A stretch of 61,168 nucleotides of DNA from a bacterium (GCA_004172935.1 SDZD01000038.1:1-61168), one strand, 5' to 3'; positions 25,715 through 35,105 are shown, counted from the stretch's first letter. Notes: generated by a model from the letters alone, not told the origin. Translations and numbers: made by a program.

Positions 25715-26722
25715 TTACTTGCGCTGCGATGAATTTCGGATGGTTAGATGAGAGGGCAGAACTTCGTGTTGAGGCCCGACTGCACTGTCATCCATCCGAC
25801 GTTGCAGCAACTTCCAGGCTTTCGAACACATTTCTTCGATGGGGGTAATGATAGTGCTGAGCGGCTGTTCCAGGTACTCGACATCTTCGATACCATCGCA
25901 ACCAACCAGAGCGACATCTTTGGGAATCTCTCGTCCGCTTTTACGCAGGAAACGATAGGCTCCAATCGCGAGATCGTCGTTGTAGCAAAACAGGCCATCG
26001 GGACAGCCATGCTCCGACACGTAGGTTTGCAGAGCTATCTGCGAGGCAGCGCGAGTGGTTTCGGGCACCACGATAAATTCGGGCGTCCTTCCGGCGGCTT
26101 CCATAACAGCGACATAGGCGTCATGACGTGGATTTCCGGCTTTGAAACCCATGCCATGAATCAGGGTCGCCACTCGTTGGCATCCCTGCGCCAGCAGGTG
26201 TTGCACGGCTTCGAGAGTGCCTTGATAAAGGTCAACCCAGACAAAATCCAGTTCTGGCACTGTGCTGTCGTAGCCACCAACGCAAACCAGAGGTAGCGGG
26301 GAACCAGTGCGCGTTTTGAGGAACTGGTGAGCGTGTTGTGCGGCTTCGATGGCCAAAATCCCATCTACTGGCCATTGAGTCGTTTGCCACTTTTTGGTGA
26401 CAGCAGAAGAGGCATCTTCGGGGATGACACGAACGATCATCTCGTAATCGGAAGAGCGCAGTTGCAACTCGATGTGGTGCAACAAATGGGCGTAAAAAGG
26501 GCTGGATAGGTTCTTAGTCCACACGGCGATCAAATTCGTGCGCTGCCGTGTGAGGGCGCGGGCAACCAGATTGGGCCGATAATTCAGCAATTCGGCTTCG
26601 CGCAATACTTTGGAGCGCGTGGTTTCGCTCAAGCGGCTACCACCGCGCCCGCTTAAAGCGCTGGCAACGGCCTGCTGAGAAATCCCCAGTCTTTCGGCAA
26701 TGTCTTTTTGGGTTACAGCCAT
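25715..26722 (-). CDS. LacI/GalR-family repressor 2
   Basis: 335 residues. N-terminal HTH and hinge: TQKDIAERLGISQQAVASAL (Ala-Val-Ala recognition helix) and YRPNLVARALTRQRT. The PBP-like effector domain has LFCYNDDLAIGAYRFLRKSG and DVALVGCDG. It is clearly related to repressor 1 but its recognition helix differs (QQAVASA versus SMTVSRV), which agrees with a different candidate operator (26805-26820). It is the first gene of the - strand operon with pseudopilin 5, GH35 and the EEP fusion, so it is probably autoregulatory. Confidence 0.93.
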   Translation of the reverse strand: MAVTQKDIAERLGISQQAVASALSGRGGSRLSETTRSKVLREAELLNYRPNLVARALTRQRTNLIAVWTKNLSSPFYAHLLHHIELQLRSSDYEMIVRVIPEDASSAVTKKWQTTQWPVDGILAIEAAQHAHQFLKTRTGSPLPLVCVGGYDSTVPELDFVWVDLYQGTLEAVQHLLAQGCQRVATLIHGMGFKAGNPRHDAYVAVMEAAGRTPEFIVVPETTRAASQIALQTYVSEHGCPDGLFCYNDDLAIGAYRFLRKSGREIPKDVALVGCDGIEDVEYLEQPLSTIITPIEEMCSKAWKLLQRRMDDSAVGPQHEVLPSHLTIRNSSQRK

Positions 26723-26732
26723 TGTTCACGTC

Positions 26733-26754
26733 TCGTAACTGACTAACCGAACCA
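26733..26754 (-). promoter_or_regulatory. Leader element shared with GH32
   Basis: On the - strand CTGGTTCGGTTAGTCAGTTA ends about 10 bases before the lacI-2 ATG, matching 1819-1838 apart from two one-base insertions. The identical spacing to the start codon suggests a function at the 5' leader, or a common operator. Confidence 0.4.
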
Positions 26755-26804
26755 GTAAATACCATCGGCACTTGCAAGGAAAACGATTGTAAAACCGCCT
26801 TTTT

Positions 26805-26820
26805 GATTGTGCGTACAATC
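26805..26820 (-). promoter_or_regulatory. LacI-type operator candidate (lacI-2)
   Basis: GATTGTGCGTACAATC is 16 bp, has a central CG and is symmetric at 14 of 16 positions, 82 bases upstream of the LacI-2 start. A half site (CGATTGT) lies at 26784-26790. It has the same length and centre as O1-O3 but a different sequence, as expected for a second repressor. Confidence 0.6.
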
Positions 26821-26948
26821 CATTATATCTCTACACCCCAAGGAGTCAAGAGCAAGTTGCAAAAATGAAGGTTAAGTTTGTGTTTCGTTTGTGCTCTTGC
26901 CCCCTGAACAATGGATGAATTAGACACCAGTTCGACTTGTCCCCAACG

Positions 26949-26989
26949 AAAAACGCCCGTCTGCATGGTTAGGCAGACGGGCGTTTTTT
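26949..26989 (-). terminator. Intrinsic terminator of the GH38 gene
   Basis: A 16-bp perfect stem (26949-26964 with 26973-26988) with an 8-base loop. A and T runs on both sides make it bidirectional in form. It lies 20 bases after the GH38 stop on the - strand. Confidence 0.9.
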
Positions 26990-27007
26990 GGGTCGTTCAG
27001 TCAGCGC

Positions 27008-30000
27008 TCAATTTCGCGCGATGCGGAGCGTGGTGATGCCATATCCTGACACCGAGAAGTTCGGGCCAACTTTAGCGCCCGCTTTTTCGGATGTGTCGCT
27101 CAGGTTGGCGGAGGACACAGGAAGACCTTTCCAGGTGAGCCGAACGTTTTGATCGCGGCCCGATGCGCCCCACAGTCGTACTATCCACGCCTTGCCGTCA
27201 TCGCTCGGCTTCAGTTCGGCAACTGTGACACCGGGAGCCGAAACCTGTAGCAACGAACCCTTGATGGCAGTACCAGAAGCCGACAGCGCTAACAGAGGGC
27301 GATTAACTCCCTGACCGAATTTCGCGGCTTGTTCAGGCACGAAAACGCCATGCGGCGCGATGGCATAGCGGAAGGTGACTGGCCCTTCCTGATCAGCTTT
27401 GTAGTTGGTGTGCCAGTGGTTGTTCATCACCCACGAGTAGAAAGTAGCTGATGACTTGATGCGCTGAATCCAGCGTTCATCGGTTTGCGATACAAAACCG
27501 GGAATGTTGGCAGTGATGCCGCCAACCTCCACCAATGGCGCGTCCCTCGTGGCCCAAGTGACACCGTAACGGCTGTTGGAAACATCGACCCAATGCTGAA
27601 CCGGATACCAGTTGCGATTGGCGGCAATCAATTGGTCTTGTTCGGGGCGCACAACGGATAGTGGCATATCCATGCGCATCACCGGGTTGGGCACATTGAA
27701 TCCGAAGCCGATGTGAACGCCTTCTTTTTCACGAATCGCCTGTTTATCGACGATGTCGGCCATATCAACGCGCGTGACTCCACTGGCGAGACGAACACGG
27801 CGAGTGAGGCGGCGCGTACCGGGAGCGCCCGACTCGATGCGCAGTGTGGCAACCAGTGGTCCGGCATCTTCGACCGTAACCGTTGCCGCACCGCTACGAA
27901 CCAGATTTTTCACATCGCCGCCGGGCAGATAGAAGTAATCGTTCACGGCGGTCTTCGATTTGGCATCGACCAGATTGTCAGGTAGGCCCTTCATACGAAG
28001 GTCGCTGATTGCCCCGCTAGTCGGGTCGATTTTGACTGTGAGTAGGGAGTTAGTCAGCGTGTTGCCACGAGCGCTGGCACTTCCCATTGGGGTCGCGTTA
28101 CCAGGCAAGAGCGAATAACGACGCGACGAAAACGGCGCGATGTCACGAACCAAAACAGCCAATGTTCCATCGGCCAAACGCTGCGAGGGCACAGTTTTCC
28201 CCGCCGCGTCCACAACTCGGTCGCCAATTTTTGACTTGTCTGCCGGGATAATCGCCAAGTCGGTTCGCACCCACGACTCGGTGTTGAAAACATCTATCTG
28301 AGCGGAGATTCCCGCAGCGGCAGCGAGGAGCTTCTTCGATTCGGCGTCGGCGCGCACAGCGAACGCCTGTTTGTAAGCCCACTCGCTTTTAACGAAGGCG
28401 GCATCAGGCTGTGAGACGCTGTTGTAGGCGCCCCATGTGTGTTCGCTGTACAACATGGCGTCTTCCCAAGCTGTGCGAAAACGGTCGATGGGGAAGTTGG
28501 GGCGCTCTTGCATCACCCACAACGATTGAGCTTGTACTAATCGGTCGGTAGCGTTGCGTTTGAGCGCTGTCTCGCGGGCAGTCGAAGCCACACCATCTTC
28601 CCAGTAGGGCGTGAAGTCGCCGCGATAAGTGGGAATTTTTGAGCCGTAGCGCTTCTCTAATTCAACGAACGGGTCGCGAGAAGCCGAGATGACCAGATGC
28701 GGAAAAGCATGAGCCTTATTCCAATCGCGCACCGTCGCCGCCAGTGCTTCATCGGGCGAACCGTTGTCGCCGTTAACGCACCAACGAAGGCAAGCGATGT
28801 CATACGGATAGGCGCTCTGTTCCAAGCCGTCGAGGTAGCCGGGGATGAAGGGAATCAGCTTCTTGCCCAGATTGTGACCAAGCGAGTAGCCGCCATACGT
28901 CATCCAACACAGCACTTTCGATTTGCCAGATGGCGAAACCCAGTAGAAGGGCTTATCGTGCCACTGAATGAGCGAGCGCCCCGTCCTATCCCCGGCGTTT
29001 GGCCCCATCGAAAAATACTTCACTCCGGCCTGCGACATCGCGGTGACGTTACCCCACGTGTAGCCCGGTGTATCGGTCTGCATCGCGGTATCCATCCCGA
29101 CACCCGCCTCGCCCACCATGCGTAGCGAGGGAGCCGAAGCACGCAGAAGTTCTTGTGGCGAGCACAACCCTGTCAGCAAATTGCCATAGTAGGCGTTGAT
29201 GATGAGTTTGCGGGAGCGAATCGCATCCAGAAGTTCCTTGCGCTGCGCGGGAGTAGCGTTACGAAGGTAAGCCTCCATCGGCCACAGCACTTCGAGATTC
29301 CATTTGAACTGCGAGTCGGCGGGATAATTCGCTGTCTTCTTAATGAGTTCGAGAGCCTCGCGAAAGTTGGAGATTTGCTTAAGCCGAACATCTTCCTGCG
29401 GCTGTGTGTAGCCAATATCGACATGCGAGTGCGCCAACAGATGAATCGTCCAGTGCCGGACAGGAGTAAGCGTGACGGTATCATCGGCGATCTGCTGTCC
29501 ACCAACTTGCACTATGAGGCGCGCTTTGGTTGGCGTGCGTGGTTCGGGCGCAGGAACGCTGATTTGACTAACGCCAACTGGCAAACGAGCAGTGGTTGCC
29601 CTGCCATTCATGCGCAGTATGGCTGTCGTTGCGGGGCCAAAATTGTGGACACGTGCGACGACGGGTTGCATCAATGCGCCCGTGACTTTATCTCGGTCTA
29701 AAACCGATTGCGCCTCGACCGATTCGACCAGAACCGGGTTAGTCTCAGTCACTTCGGTTTCGGGCGGTGCCTCAAGACTAATCGAGTCATACAGTGCCCA
29801 ACTTCCCGCAATCGAAGAAATTGTGACTTTGTTCGTCCCCGCCACGAGTGCCTTGGCAGGGAGTGGGATAGTCCAAACGAATGGTTTGCTCCGATTAAAG
29901 CGACCAGAAAAACTGTCGTCGCCTCCACCAGCGGGCAACTGGATTTCCTCCGAGGCGTTGTTGACCTGCACCCGAAGGCGCGGCGGAATGCGCGATTGCG

Positions 30001-30373
30001 TATCGAGGAAGCGAACAACCAGACGGCTACCCGAATTTGGCGCGCTCCGTAGCGCGAAAACGATTTGGAAATCGTGTTTGCGCCCACCTGCCCAGCTATC
30101 GGCGGGGCCGGGGTGAATGAACGGCCAGGCTTCGCGGCTATCGCTACGCCCAACGGCATAAAAGCCATCGGCAGCGAATTGATCGTAGCCACCGGGAGCA
30201 AGCGCGAACTCGGCGTTTTTCTTATCGGCTTCACCGATTTGCCATAGCGTTTTAAGGTCGCCATCGGCGGCAGAGACCGGAAAGTAACTGGCAGAAACAA
30301 GCAGAAGCAGAGCCGCTGCAATAGAAGTACGGTGATAGGTTCGCCGCATCCGACATGTGGTAGGCAAAATCAT
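27008..30373 (-). CDS. Secreted GH38 alpha-mannosidase-like protein
   Basis: 1121 residues with signal peptide (1-35, ending VSA; the Met at 30349 is an alternative start that also leaves a good leader). Residues ~40-200 are a beta-sandwich resembling the C-terminal domain of rhamnogalacturonan lyases (LWQIGEADKKNAEFALAPGG), an unusual partner for GH38. The GH38 domain starts at LLAHSHVDIGYTQPQED (~315) with the zinc-binding His-x-Asp, and the expected nucleophile Asp lies in MQTDTPGYTWG (~431). A C-terminal beta-rich region follows. GH38 enzymes remove alpha-mannosyl residues. It is a single-gene unit. With the GH2 enzyme it suggests use of mannose-containing glycans. Confidence 0.85.
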   Translation of the reverse strand: MILPTTCRMRRTYHRTSIAAALLLLVSASYFPVSAADGDLKTLWQIGEADKKNAEFALAPGGYDQFAADGFYAVGRSDSREAWPFIHPGPADSWAGGRKHDFQIVFALRSAPNSGSRLVVRFLDTQSRIPPRLRVQVNNASEEIQLPAGGGDDSFSGRFNRSKPFVWTIPLPAKALVAGTNKVTISSIAGSWALYDSISLEAPPETEVTETNPVLVESVEAQSVLDRDKVTGALMQPVVARVHNFGPATTAILRMNGRATTARLPVGVSQISVPAPEPRTPTKARLIVQVGGQQIADDTVTLTPVRHWTIHLLAHSHVDIGYTQPQEDVRLKQISNFREALELIKKTANYPADSQFKWNLEVLWPMEAYLRNATPAQRKELLDAIRSRKLIINAYYGNLLTGLCSPQELLRASAPSLRMVGEAGVGMDTAMQTDTPGYTWGNVTAMSQAGVKYFSMGPNAGDRTGRSLIQWHDKPFYWVSPSGKSKVLCWMTYGGYSLGHNLGKKLIPFIPGYLDGLEQSAYPYDIACLRWCVNGDNGSPDEALAATVRDWNKAHAFPHLVISASRDPFVELEKRYGSKIPTYRGDFTPYWEDGVASTARETALKRNATDRLVQAQSLWVMQERPNFPIDRFRTAWEDAMLYSEHTWGAYNSVSQPDAAFVKSEWAYKQAFAVRADAESKKLLAAAAGISAQIDVFNTESWVRTDLAIIPADKSKIGDRVVDAAGKTVPSQRLADGTLAVLVRDIAPFSSRRYSLLPGNATPMGSASARGNTLTNSLLTVKIDPTSGAISDLRMKGLPDNLVDAKSKTAVNDYFYLPGGDVKNLVRSGAATVTVEDAGPLVATLRIESGAPGTRRLTRRVRLASGVTRVDMADIVDKQAIREKEGVHIGFGFNVPNPVMRMDMPLSVVRPEQDQLIAANRNWYPVQHWVDVSNSRYGVTWATRDAPLVEVGGITANIPGFVSQTDERWIQRIKSSATFYSWVMNNHWHTNYKADQEGPVTFRYAIAPHGVFVPEQAAKFGQGVNRPLLALSASGTAIKGSLLQVSAPGVTVAELKPSDDGKAWIVRLWGASGRDQNVRLTWKGLPVSSANLSDTSEKAGAKVGPNFSVSGYGITTLRIARN

Positions 30374-30535
30374 TTTGTTTTGATTTAAGGGCTACATGGA
30401 CAGTGAGCGAACTCAGGCAAATTTGACGAGCATCCTCTGGTAAGTCACAATCGTTGAGAACACTTTATCCCGAACTTCGCACACCTGTTTTTTGCAGTGA
30501 GGTAGGATAGAAAACAAGCGATTTTGTTTCGCCCT

Positions 30536-31063
30536 ATGTCCAGCCCTTTTTCCTCTTTTGAGCGCCCAGCCGATTCTTTCCTGCCTCAACCGGACAGGCA
30601 CTTGCTACATCTCGAACAGTACATGGCCAGACGCATCAACGAGGAGCGAGCGGCGTACAGGTTGAGCCAACTTACCAGCCATGCCCTGCTCGCGGCAGTG
30701 GCGCGGGCACACTCGGCGGAGATGCGCGATTTGAATTACTTCGCCCATGAGTCTCCTACTCGTCACTTACACACGCCCGCCAATCGCTATGTGTACGCCT
30801 ATGGCCATGAACCAGGGTTCTTATCCGAAAACGTGGCATGGCGTCGCGTCGAGACGTGGACGGAGATGCATGGCATCCGAATCGGCTCAAACAATGCGGC
30901 GGGCACCATCACTCAGGAGGATGTCGAAGTCTCTCATCAGGGGTTAATGGATTCGCCCGGCCACCGAGCCAACATTCTGGAACCCAGCATCGAGCTTCAG
31001 GGCGTCGGTATAGTGGCGAGAGGCCGCGAGCTGTGGGTAACCCAGCTGTTCTCGCGGCGCTGA
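30536..31063 (+). CDS. CAP-domain (SCP/PR-1-like) protein
   Basis: The start at the ATG at 30536 (MSSPFSSFERPAD) is preferred over the TTG at 30524. Residues ~25-175 match the CAP fold: RINEERAAYRLSQL, the first cavity His in YFAHESP, the GFLSENVAW motif, and MDSPGHRANILEPS followed by VGIVARGRELWVTQLF. CAP proteins bind lipids or peptides and are usually secreted. This one has no signal peptide that I can see, which is odd; it may be exported another way or act inside. First gene of a + cluster that runs to 33355. Confidence 0.85.
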   Translation: MSSPFSSFERPADSFLPQPDRHLLHLEQYMARRINEERAAYRLSQLTSHALLAAVARAHSAEMRDLNYFAHESPTRHLHTPANRYVYAYGHEPGFLSENVAWRRVETWTEMHGIRIGSNNAAGTITQEDVEVSHQGLMDSPGHRANILEPSIELQGVGIVARGRELWVTQLFSRR

Positions 31064-31085
31064 ATTGTTGCCAACAAATAGAGTT

Positions 31086-32051
31086 ATGCCAGTCCCATTG
31101 CAACTGACACTCACCTCACACGAACTTTTCTCATTGCCGCCCAACACTCCGGCTACTGGTTCGGCGCTACGAGTTGAGGTTGCACGTCGCGGCAAAAAAA
31201 CTTTTCCTGCTTTGGCCCGCACTGTACCTGTGAACACAGAAAGCGGAACCAACTATAGTGTTTTCATTCGCGATGAACAACGAGCACAAGATGAGATTTT
31301 TCGCGGTGGGCATTTTTTTATACGAACGGAGCAACAACCTCTTTCGGAGGACCAACTAATTCAAAAAATAACTCAGGCAATCAAGAGCGAGGACTACACG
31401 CGCTTTTGCAAGTTGCCTCAGTCGCCCTACTGTTTGGGACTTAATTCAAAGGGGTTGGGCAATATTATCAGAGAAAAAGGGCAACCGAACTGGGGGCTGG
31501 ATTTCGTGTGGGGCACGGAGGATGAACATGCGTTAATGCTGGATTGGAACATGCCAGAATTTCAATCTTTCTGCGAGCATCTCATCACCGCTCCCAATTC
31601 CGAACTGAATTTCTTTTTGGATTGGCAAAAGCACACCGAAGCAGAACGATTCGCTTTCGCCACCCGATGCGAACAGGGGAACTGGGAACAAACCGTTAGT
31701 CTCTTCACTTCTGTTCTTCAGTTAATGACCCATTATTATGGGCCTTACCCTGGCGTTGGGGAAAAAGATTCGTATTGGATGTTTACAAGTGGTTGGTACG
31801 TCAATGAATCTCCTGCCACCCCCTTCGCGCGTCGTTGGCGTACAGCGCTCTGCGAAATCATTCGCCCCGCCTTCTGGCCCCAAGAGCAATTGTGCTGTTC
31901 CAAATGGCGTCACAGGGAATCCCACATCAAAAGCGATGTCGAATGTGCTCCACCAACTGCGCACGAAGTTCTCGAAGCCCAGTTACACCTGCGCGAGTTC
32001 CTGCATCCTCATCTCAGCGAAAGCGAAATAGAAGCACTGCTGACTCCGTGA
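31086..32051 (+). CDS. Hypothetical protein
   Basis: Not recognised. The ATG at 31086 (MPVPLQLTLTSHELF) is taken as start; the TTG at 31065 gives a longer leader. 321 residues, soluble, no signal peptide or membrane segment, with many Trp (WGLDFVWGTEDEHALMLDW, FFLDWQKHTEAERF). The C-terminal half is rich in His and Glu. It lies 22 bases after the CAP gene and 36 bases before DUF2251, so it is probably co-transcribed. Confidence 0.7.
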   Translation: MPVPLQLTLTSHELFSLPPNTPATGSALRVEVARRGKKTFPALARTVPVNTESGTNYSVFIRDEQRAQDEIFRGGHFFIRTEQQPLSEDQLIQKITQAIKSEDYTRFCKLPQSPYCLGLNSKGLGNIIREKGQPNWGLDFVWGTEDEHALMLDWNMPEFQSFCEHLITAPNSELNFFLDWQKHTEAERFAFATRCEQGNWEQTVSLFTSVLQLMTHYYGPYPGVGEKDSYWMFTSGWYVNESPATPFARRWRTALCEIIRPAFWPQEQLCCSKWRHRESHIKSDVECAPPTAHEVLEAQLHLREFLHPHLSESEIEALLTP

Positions 32052-32087
32052 AGTCTGTGAGCGCCTTCACTCCTAAACTTGAGCTAT

Positions 32088-32486
32088 ATGCCAATTGAAC
32101 GTGCAGCCGAGCGAGAACTGAAAGTCGGCGAGAAAATGGTGGTCGAAGCCCCCGCAAAATCGCGACCTTTCGTGGTCGCCTTTGAAGACGACGGCGAAAC
32201 CGGTTACTTTTACGCTTGCGACAAAAACGCCCAGACCTACATCGTGGACGCGATGCACATCTACAATGTCGCCCAATCGAAGCACATGGCGCCGATGGGA
32301 TTGGACATCTTCTGGTCGAGCGACGACACCGTGGCCGTGCTATTCATCGAGCGCATCGCGCATGGCGTGTTCGATTTCAAAAACAAGAAAGGCTGGTGCC
32401 GCTCCAACTTCCCAGCCCCCACCGACGATTGGGCGCTTAATGGCGACCATAAATGGAGTGATAGCGCGCTGGAGCTATTAGTGTGA
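32088..32486 (+). CDS. DUF2251-like small protein
   Basis: 132 residues from the ATG at 32088. The core VAFEDDGETGYFYACDKN and IVDAMHIYNV matches what I recall of the DUF2251 family, whose function is unknown. It is soluble and acidic. Its stop overlaps the GTG start of the next gene by four bases, indicating translational coupling with the cobalamin-binding protein. Confidence 0.65.
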   Translation: MPIERAAERELKVGEKMVVEAPAKSRPFVVAFEDDGETGYFYACDKNAQTYIVDAMHIYNVAQSKHMAPMGLDIFWSSDDTVAVLFIERIAHGVFDFKNKKGWCRSNFPAPTDDWALNGDHKWSDSALELLV

Positions 32487-33355
32487 GAATCGTCTCGCTC
32501 ATCCCATCGGGAACCGACATCGCGTGCGCGCTAGGTCTGGGGGCATCAATCGTGGGGATTTCGCACGAGTGCGACCACCCCGAAGTGGCGGGGCTTCCCA
32601 TCGTCACCAGCTCGGTGATTGATTCGAGTTTGCCGCCGGCCCAAATCGACACCGATGTAAACACCGCAGTCGAAGCAGGACAGTCGCTGTACATCACCAA
32701 CCGCGAACTACTGCGCGAATTGAACCCCGATGTGGTGCTGACCCAGACGATTTGCGATGTGTGCGCCGTCAACTCGCAAACGGCGCGCGCCTCATTGCCG
32801 CCCAACGCGAAACTCATCAACCTGAGCGCGACGAGTTTCGCGGGGTTATGGGACGATTTGCGCGAAGTCGCACACGCGACGGGCACCGATGCCGAGCCAC
32901 TCATCGCCGAATTACAACAACGACTTCAAGCAGTTCAGGACCGCGCCGAAGGCCGCGAAAAGCCGCGAGTGTTGGTTGTCGAGTGGACGGAACCGCCATT
33001 TCTGGGGGGCCATTGGGTTCCAGAGATGATTGAATTGGCGGGCGGCACTCACGTTTTAAGTGGCGCAGGCGAAGCCTCGCGTCGAGCAAGGTGGGACGAA
33101 ATCCGCGAAGCACACCCCGAAATCGTCATCCTCGCGCCCTGTGGCTACGACTTGCAGCAAACCCAGCAACAGGGACGCGCCATCAAAAACGAGCTGTGTT
33201 CGTTAAACGTCCGCGCGATATGGGTCACCAACGCCACCGCACTTTTTTCGCGTTGCACGCCCGCTTCGGTTCGCGGTGTCGAGGTCGTGGCGGGGATGCT
33301 GTGGCCCGATTTCGCCTCGCCTTGTTCCAGCGAAGCGGTGCCACTGGAACTGTAA
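32483..33355 (+). CDS. Cobalamin-binding-protein family (BtuF-like, cytoplasmic)
   Basis: GTG start at 32483 within a GTGA overlap. MRIVSLIPSGTDIACALGLG, SHECDHPE, PDVVLTQTICDVCAVN, GHWVPEMIELAGG and APCGYDLQQT are hallmarks of the signal-less branch of the BtuF/FepB-type binding-protein superfamily, annotated as cobalamin-binding. The usual ABC transporter partner genes are absent here and there is no signal peptide, so its ligand and location are uncertain. Last gene of the + cluster, followed by a bidirectional terminator. Confidence 0.8.
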   Translation: MRIVSLIPSGTDIACALGLGASIVGISHECDHPEVAGLPIVTSSVIDSSLPPAQIDTDVNTAVEAGQSLYITNRELLRELNPDVVLTQTICDVCAVNSQTARASLPPNAKLINLSATSFAGLWDDLREVAHATGTDAEPLIAELQQRLQAVQDRAEGREKPRVLVVEWTEPPFLGGHWVPEMIELAGGTHVLSGAGEASRRARWDEIREAHPEIVILAPCGYDLQQTQQQGRAIKNELCSLNVRAIWVTNATALFSRCTPASVRGVEVVAGMLWPDFASPCSSEAVPLEL

Positions 33356-33358
33356 AAC

Positions 33359-33393
33359 AAAAGACCGCTCAGAGATTCCCTGAGCGGTCTTTT
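33359..33393. terminator. Bidirectional intrinsic terminator
   Basis: AAAAGACCGCTCAG (33359-33372) and CTGAGCGGTCTTTT (33380-33393) are fully complementary with a 7-base loop, between convergent genes. Confidence 0.9.
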
Positions 33394-33407
33394 CTTGTTT
33401 GGAATCG

Positions 33408-35105
33408 TTAGCGGAGCGCGGCAGCTAACGGTTTGCCATCGCACGCCGATGGATAGGTGATACCCAGAATCTGGCTTAGCGAAGGCGCGATGTCAGCGGG
33501 CGAAACCTCTTCGCGGTAAACGCCGGGGCGAATACCGAAGCCGTTTAGCAAAATGGGAACATGGGTGTCGTACGAGTAGACCGTGCCATGCGTCGTGTTA
33601 TTGCTAAATGGTGAACCTTCGATGAAGTGATAGGCTTCGGTGATGACCATCACATCGCCCGAAACTTTGGGATAGTAGCCCTTAGCGATACGCATCCCAA
33701 TATCGTTGTTCGGTAAGCGCCCATCCTCTATCTGAGTTGCTGTGAACGCAGTGTAGATGCCATCTAATGCAGCAACGGCGCGAGCCGCGACTTTTTGCGC
33801 CTCTTCGGGGTCAATTTTGGCCGCTTTGAGCGCGTCGGTATCCAAGTAGAGCGATGGCTCGACATAATCCAAAATCCATTTGCCTGCCCCATATCGCTCG
33901 ACAAGCGCGTTCTGGGCAGCAGTCGTGATTTCGGACTCCTCGATACGCTTGGCGCGAAAGCCAGCGGCAGCGAGGTCTTCGACCAACGGCACGACGCCAT
34001 GATCGCCCGTCAGTGCAATAGTCACGTTCGCCAAACCACCGGGAACGGTGCGGTCGAGAAAGCGGAACAGCTTCGACAACTGTTTGTCGGTCTGCACCGT
34101 GATGTCGACCATTTCGGGCGAATCGGGGCCAAAGGCATGGCCGACGTAGTCGTTCGTCGCCAGATTGATGGCTAACAAATCAGGCACTTCGTCCTTGCCC
34201 AAGCCTTCGCTTTGCACGGCTTGTTGAGCGCTATCGAGAACGAATTGGTTCGCCCACGGCGTCAGCACCCACGCTTTGTAGTACGCCGAACTTGGTGCTG
34301 TCTGACCGCCATTAACGGGGTGCGGGAACTGTGATCCCAAACCGTGAATGGGGTGGTCGAATGGCGGTGCGCCTGTTGGCCTCCAACCGCGATTCAAAAC
34401 GGCGGATGGAAGGCTTCCCACCCAATTTTGACCGAAGTTGGAGTTGGGAATCTTGCGCTCGTTGATGTCATGAACCCACGCCGGGAGCTGTCCGGTTTTG
34501 CAATAGAAATCGCTCGAAACCCAACGTCCAGTCGAATCATCGAACCAGACCGACGCATCGCTGAGCCGACCACCGAGCAAAACGGCAGTACGGTCTTTCA
34601 ACGACAAAGTGACAACCTTGGAACGTCCACCCGTGGCCATCTTCAGTTCGTCGCCAAGCGTCGAAGAGCGCAGATTCTTCGGCGACATCGGCTTCGCCTT
34701 GGAGCTGGCATCATCGCTGACAACTTTAGCCCCAGAATCGGAAACCGAATACAGCGGCGAACGAGCCGATTTATCGTACCAGTCGTTGCCAACGATTCCG
34801 GTTTTGTACGGGTAGCCGCCTGTTGAAACAACAGCATGGCCCGGTGCGGTGAATAGTGGGAAATGCGGATAGCGAGCCGCCGAAAAATCGGCGCCACGCT
34901 CACGCAAAAAACGAAAACCGCCCGTCGATTGTCCACGCCCTGCTGGCAGGAACAAATCGTCGAAGCGGTCGAGATAATCGGAGCGGAACTGATCGACGAC
35001 AATTTCGACGACCAACCGGGGGCGCTTAGCCGGAGCAGCTTGCGCGGCGACACAGGAAAGTGTCGCCGCGCTCAAAGCCACAAGCTGTTTAATGCTCGTT
35101 CTCAT
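33408..35105 (-). CDS. PafA-like secreted alkaline phosphatase
   Basis: 565 residues with a signal peptide (1-23). Alkaline-phosphatase-superfamily protein: metal ligand Asp in VVDQFRSDY (~38), nucleophile Thr in FPLFTAPGHAVVSTG (~86), NDYVGHAFGPDS (~318) and GDHGVVPL (~368) holding the remaining metal-binding Asp and His residues. The pattern (GGFRFLRERGADF, YPHFPLFTAPGHA) fits the PafA-type phosphomonoesterases of Bacteroidota. It would release phosphate from diverse monoesters outside the cytoplasm. It lies 14 bases after the calcineurin-type gene, so the two form an operon. Confidence 0.9.
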   Translation of the reverse strand: MRTSIKQLVALSAATLSCVAAQAAPAKRPRLVVEIVVDQFRSDYLDRFDDLFLPAGRGQSTGGFRFLRERGADFSAARYPHFPLFTAPGHAVVSTGGYPYKTGIVGNDWYDKSARSPLYSVSDSGAKVVSDDASSKAKPMSPKNLRSSTLGDELKMATGGRSKVVTLSLKDRTAVLLGGRLSDASVWFDDSTGRWVSSDFYCKTGQLPAWVHDINERKIPNSNFGQNWVGSLPSAVLNRGWRPTGAPPFDHPIHGLGSQFPHPVNGGQTAPSSAYYKAWVLTPWANQFVLDSAQQAVQSEGLGKDEVPDLLAINLATNDYVGHAFGPDSPEMVDITVQTDKQLSKLFRFLDRTVPGGLANVTIALTGDHGVVPLVEDLAAAGFRAKRIEESEITTAAQNALVERYGAGKWILDYVEPSLYLDTDALKAAKIDPEEAQKVAARAVAALDGIYTAFTATQIEDGRLPNNDIGMRIAKGYYPKVSGDVMVITEAYHFIEGSPFSNNTTHGTVYSYDTHVPILLNGFGIRPGVYREEVSPADIAPSLSQILGITYPSACDGKPLAAALR

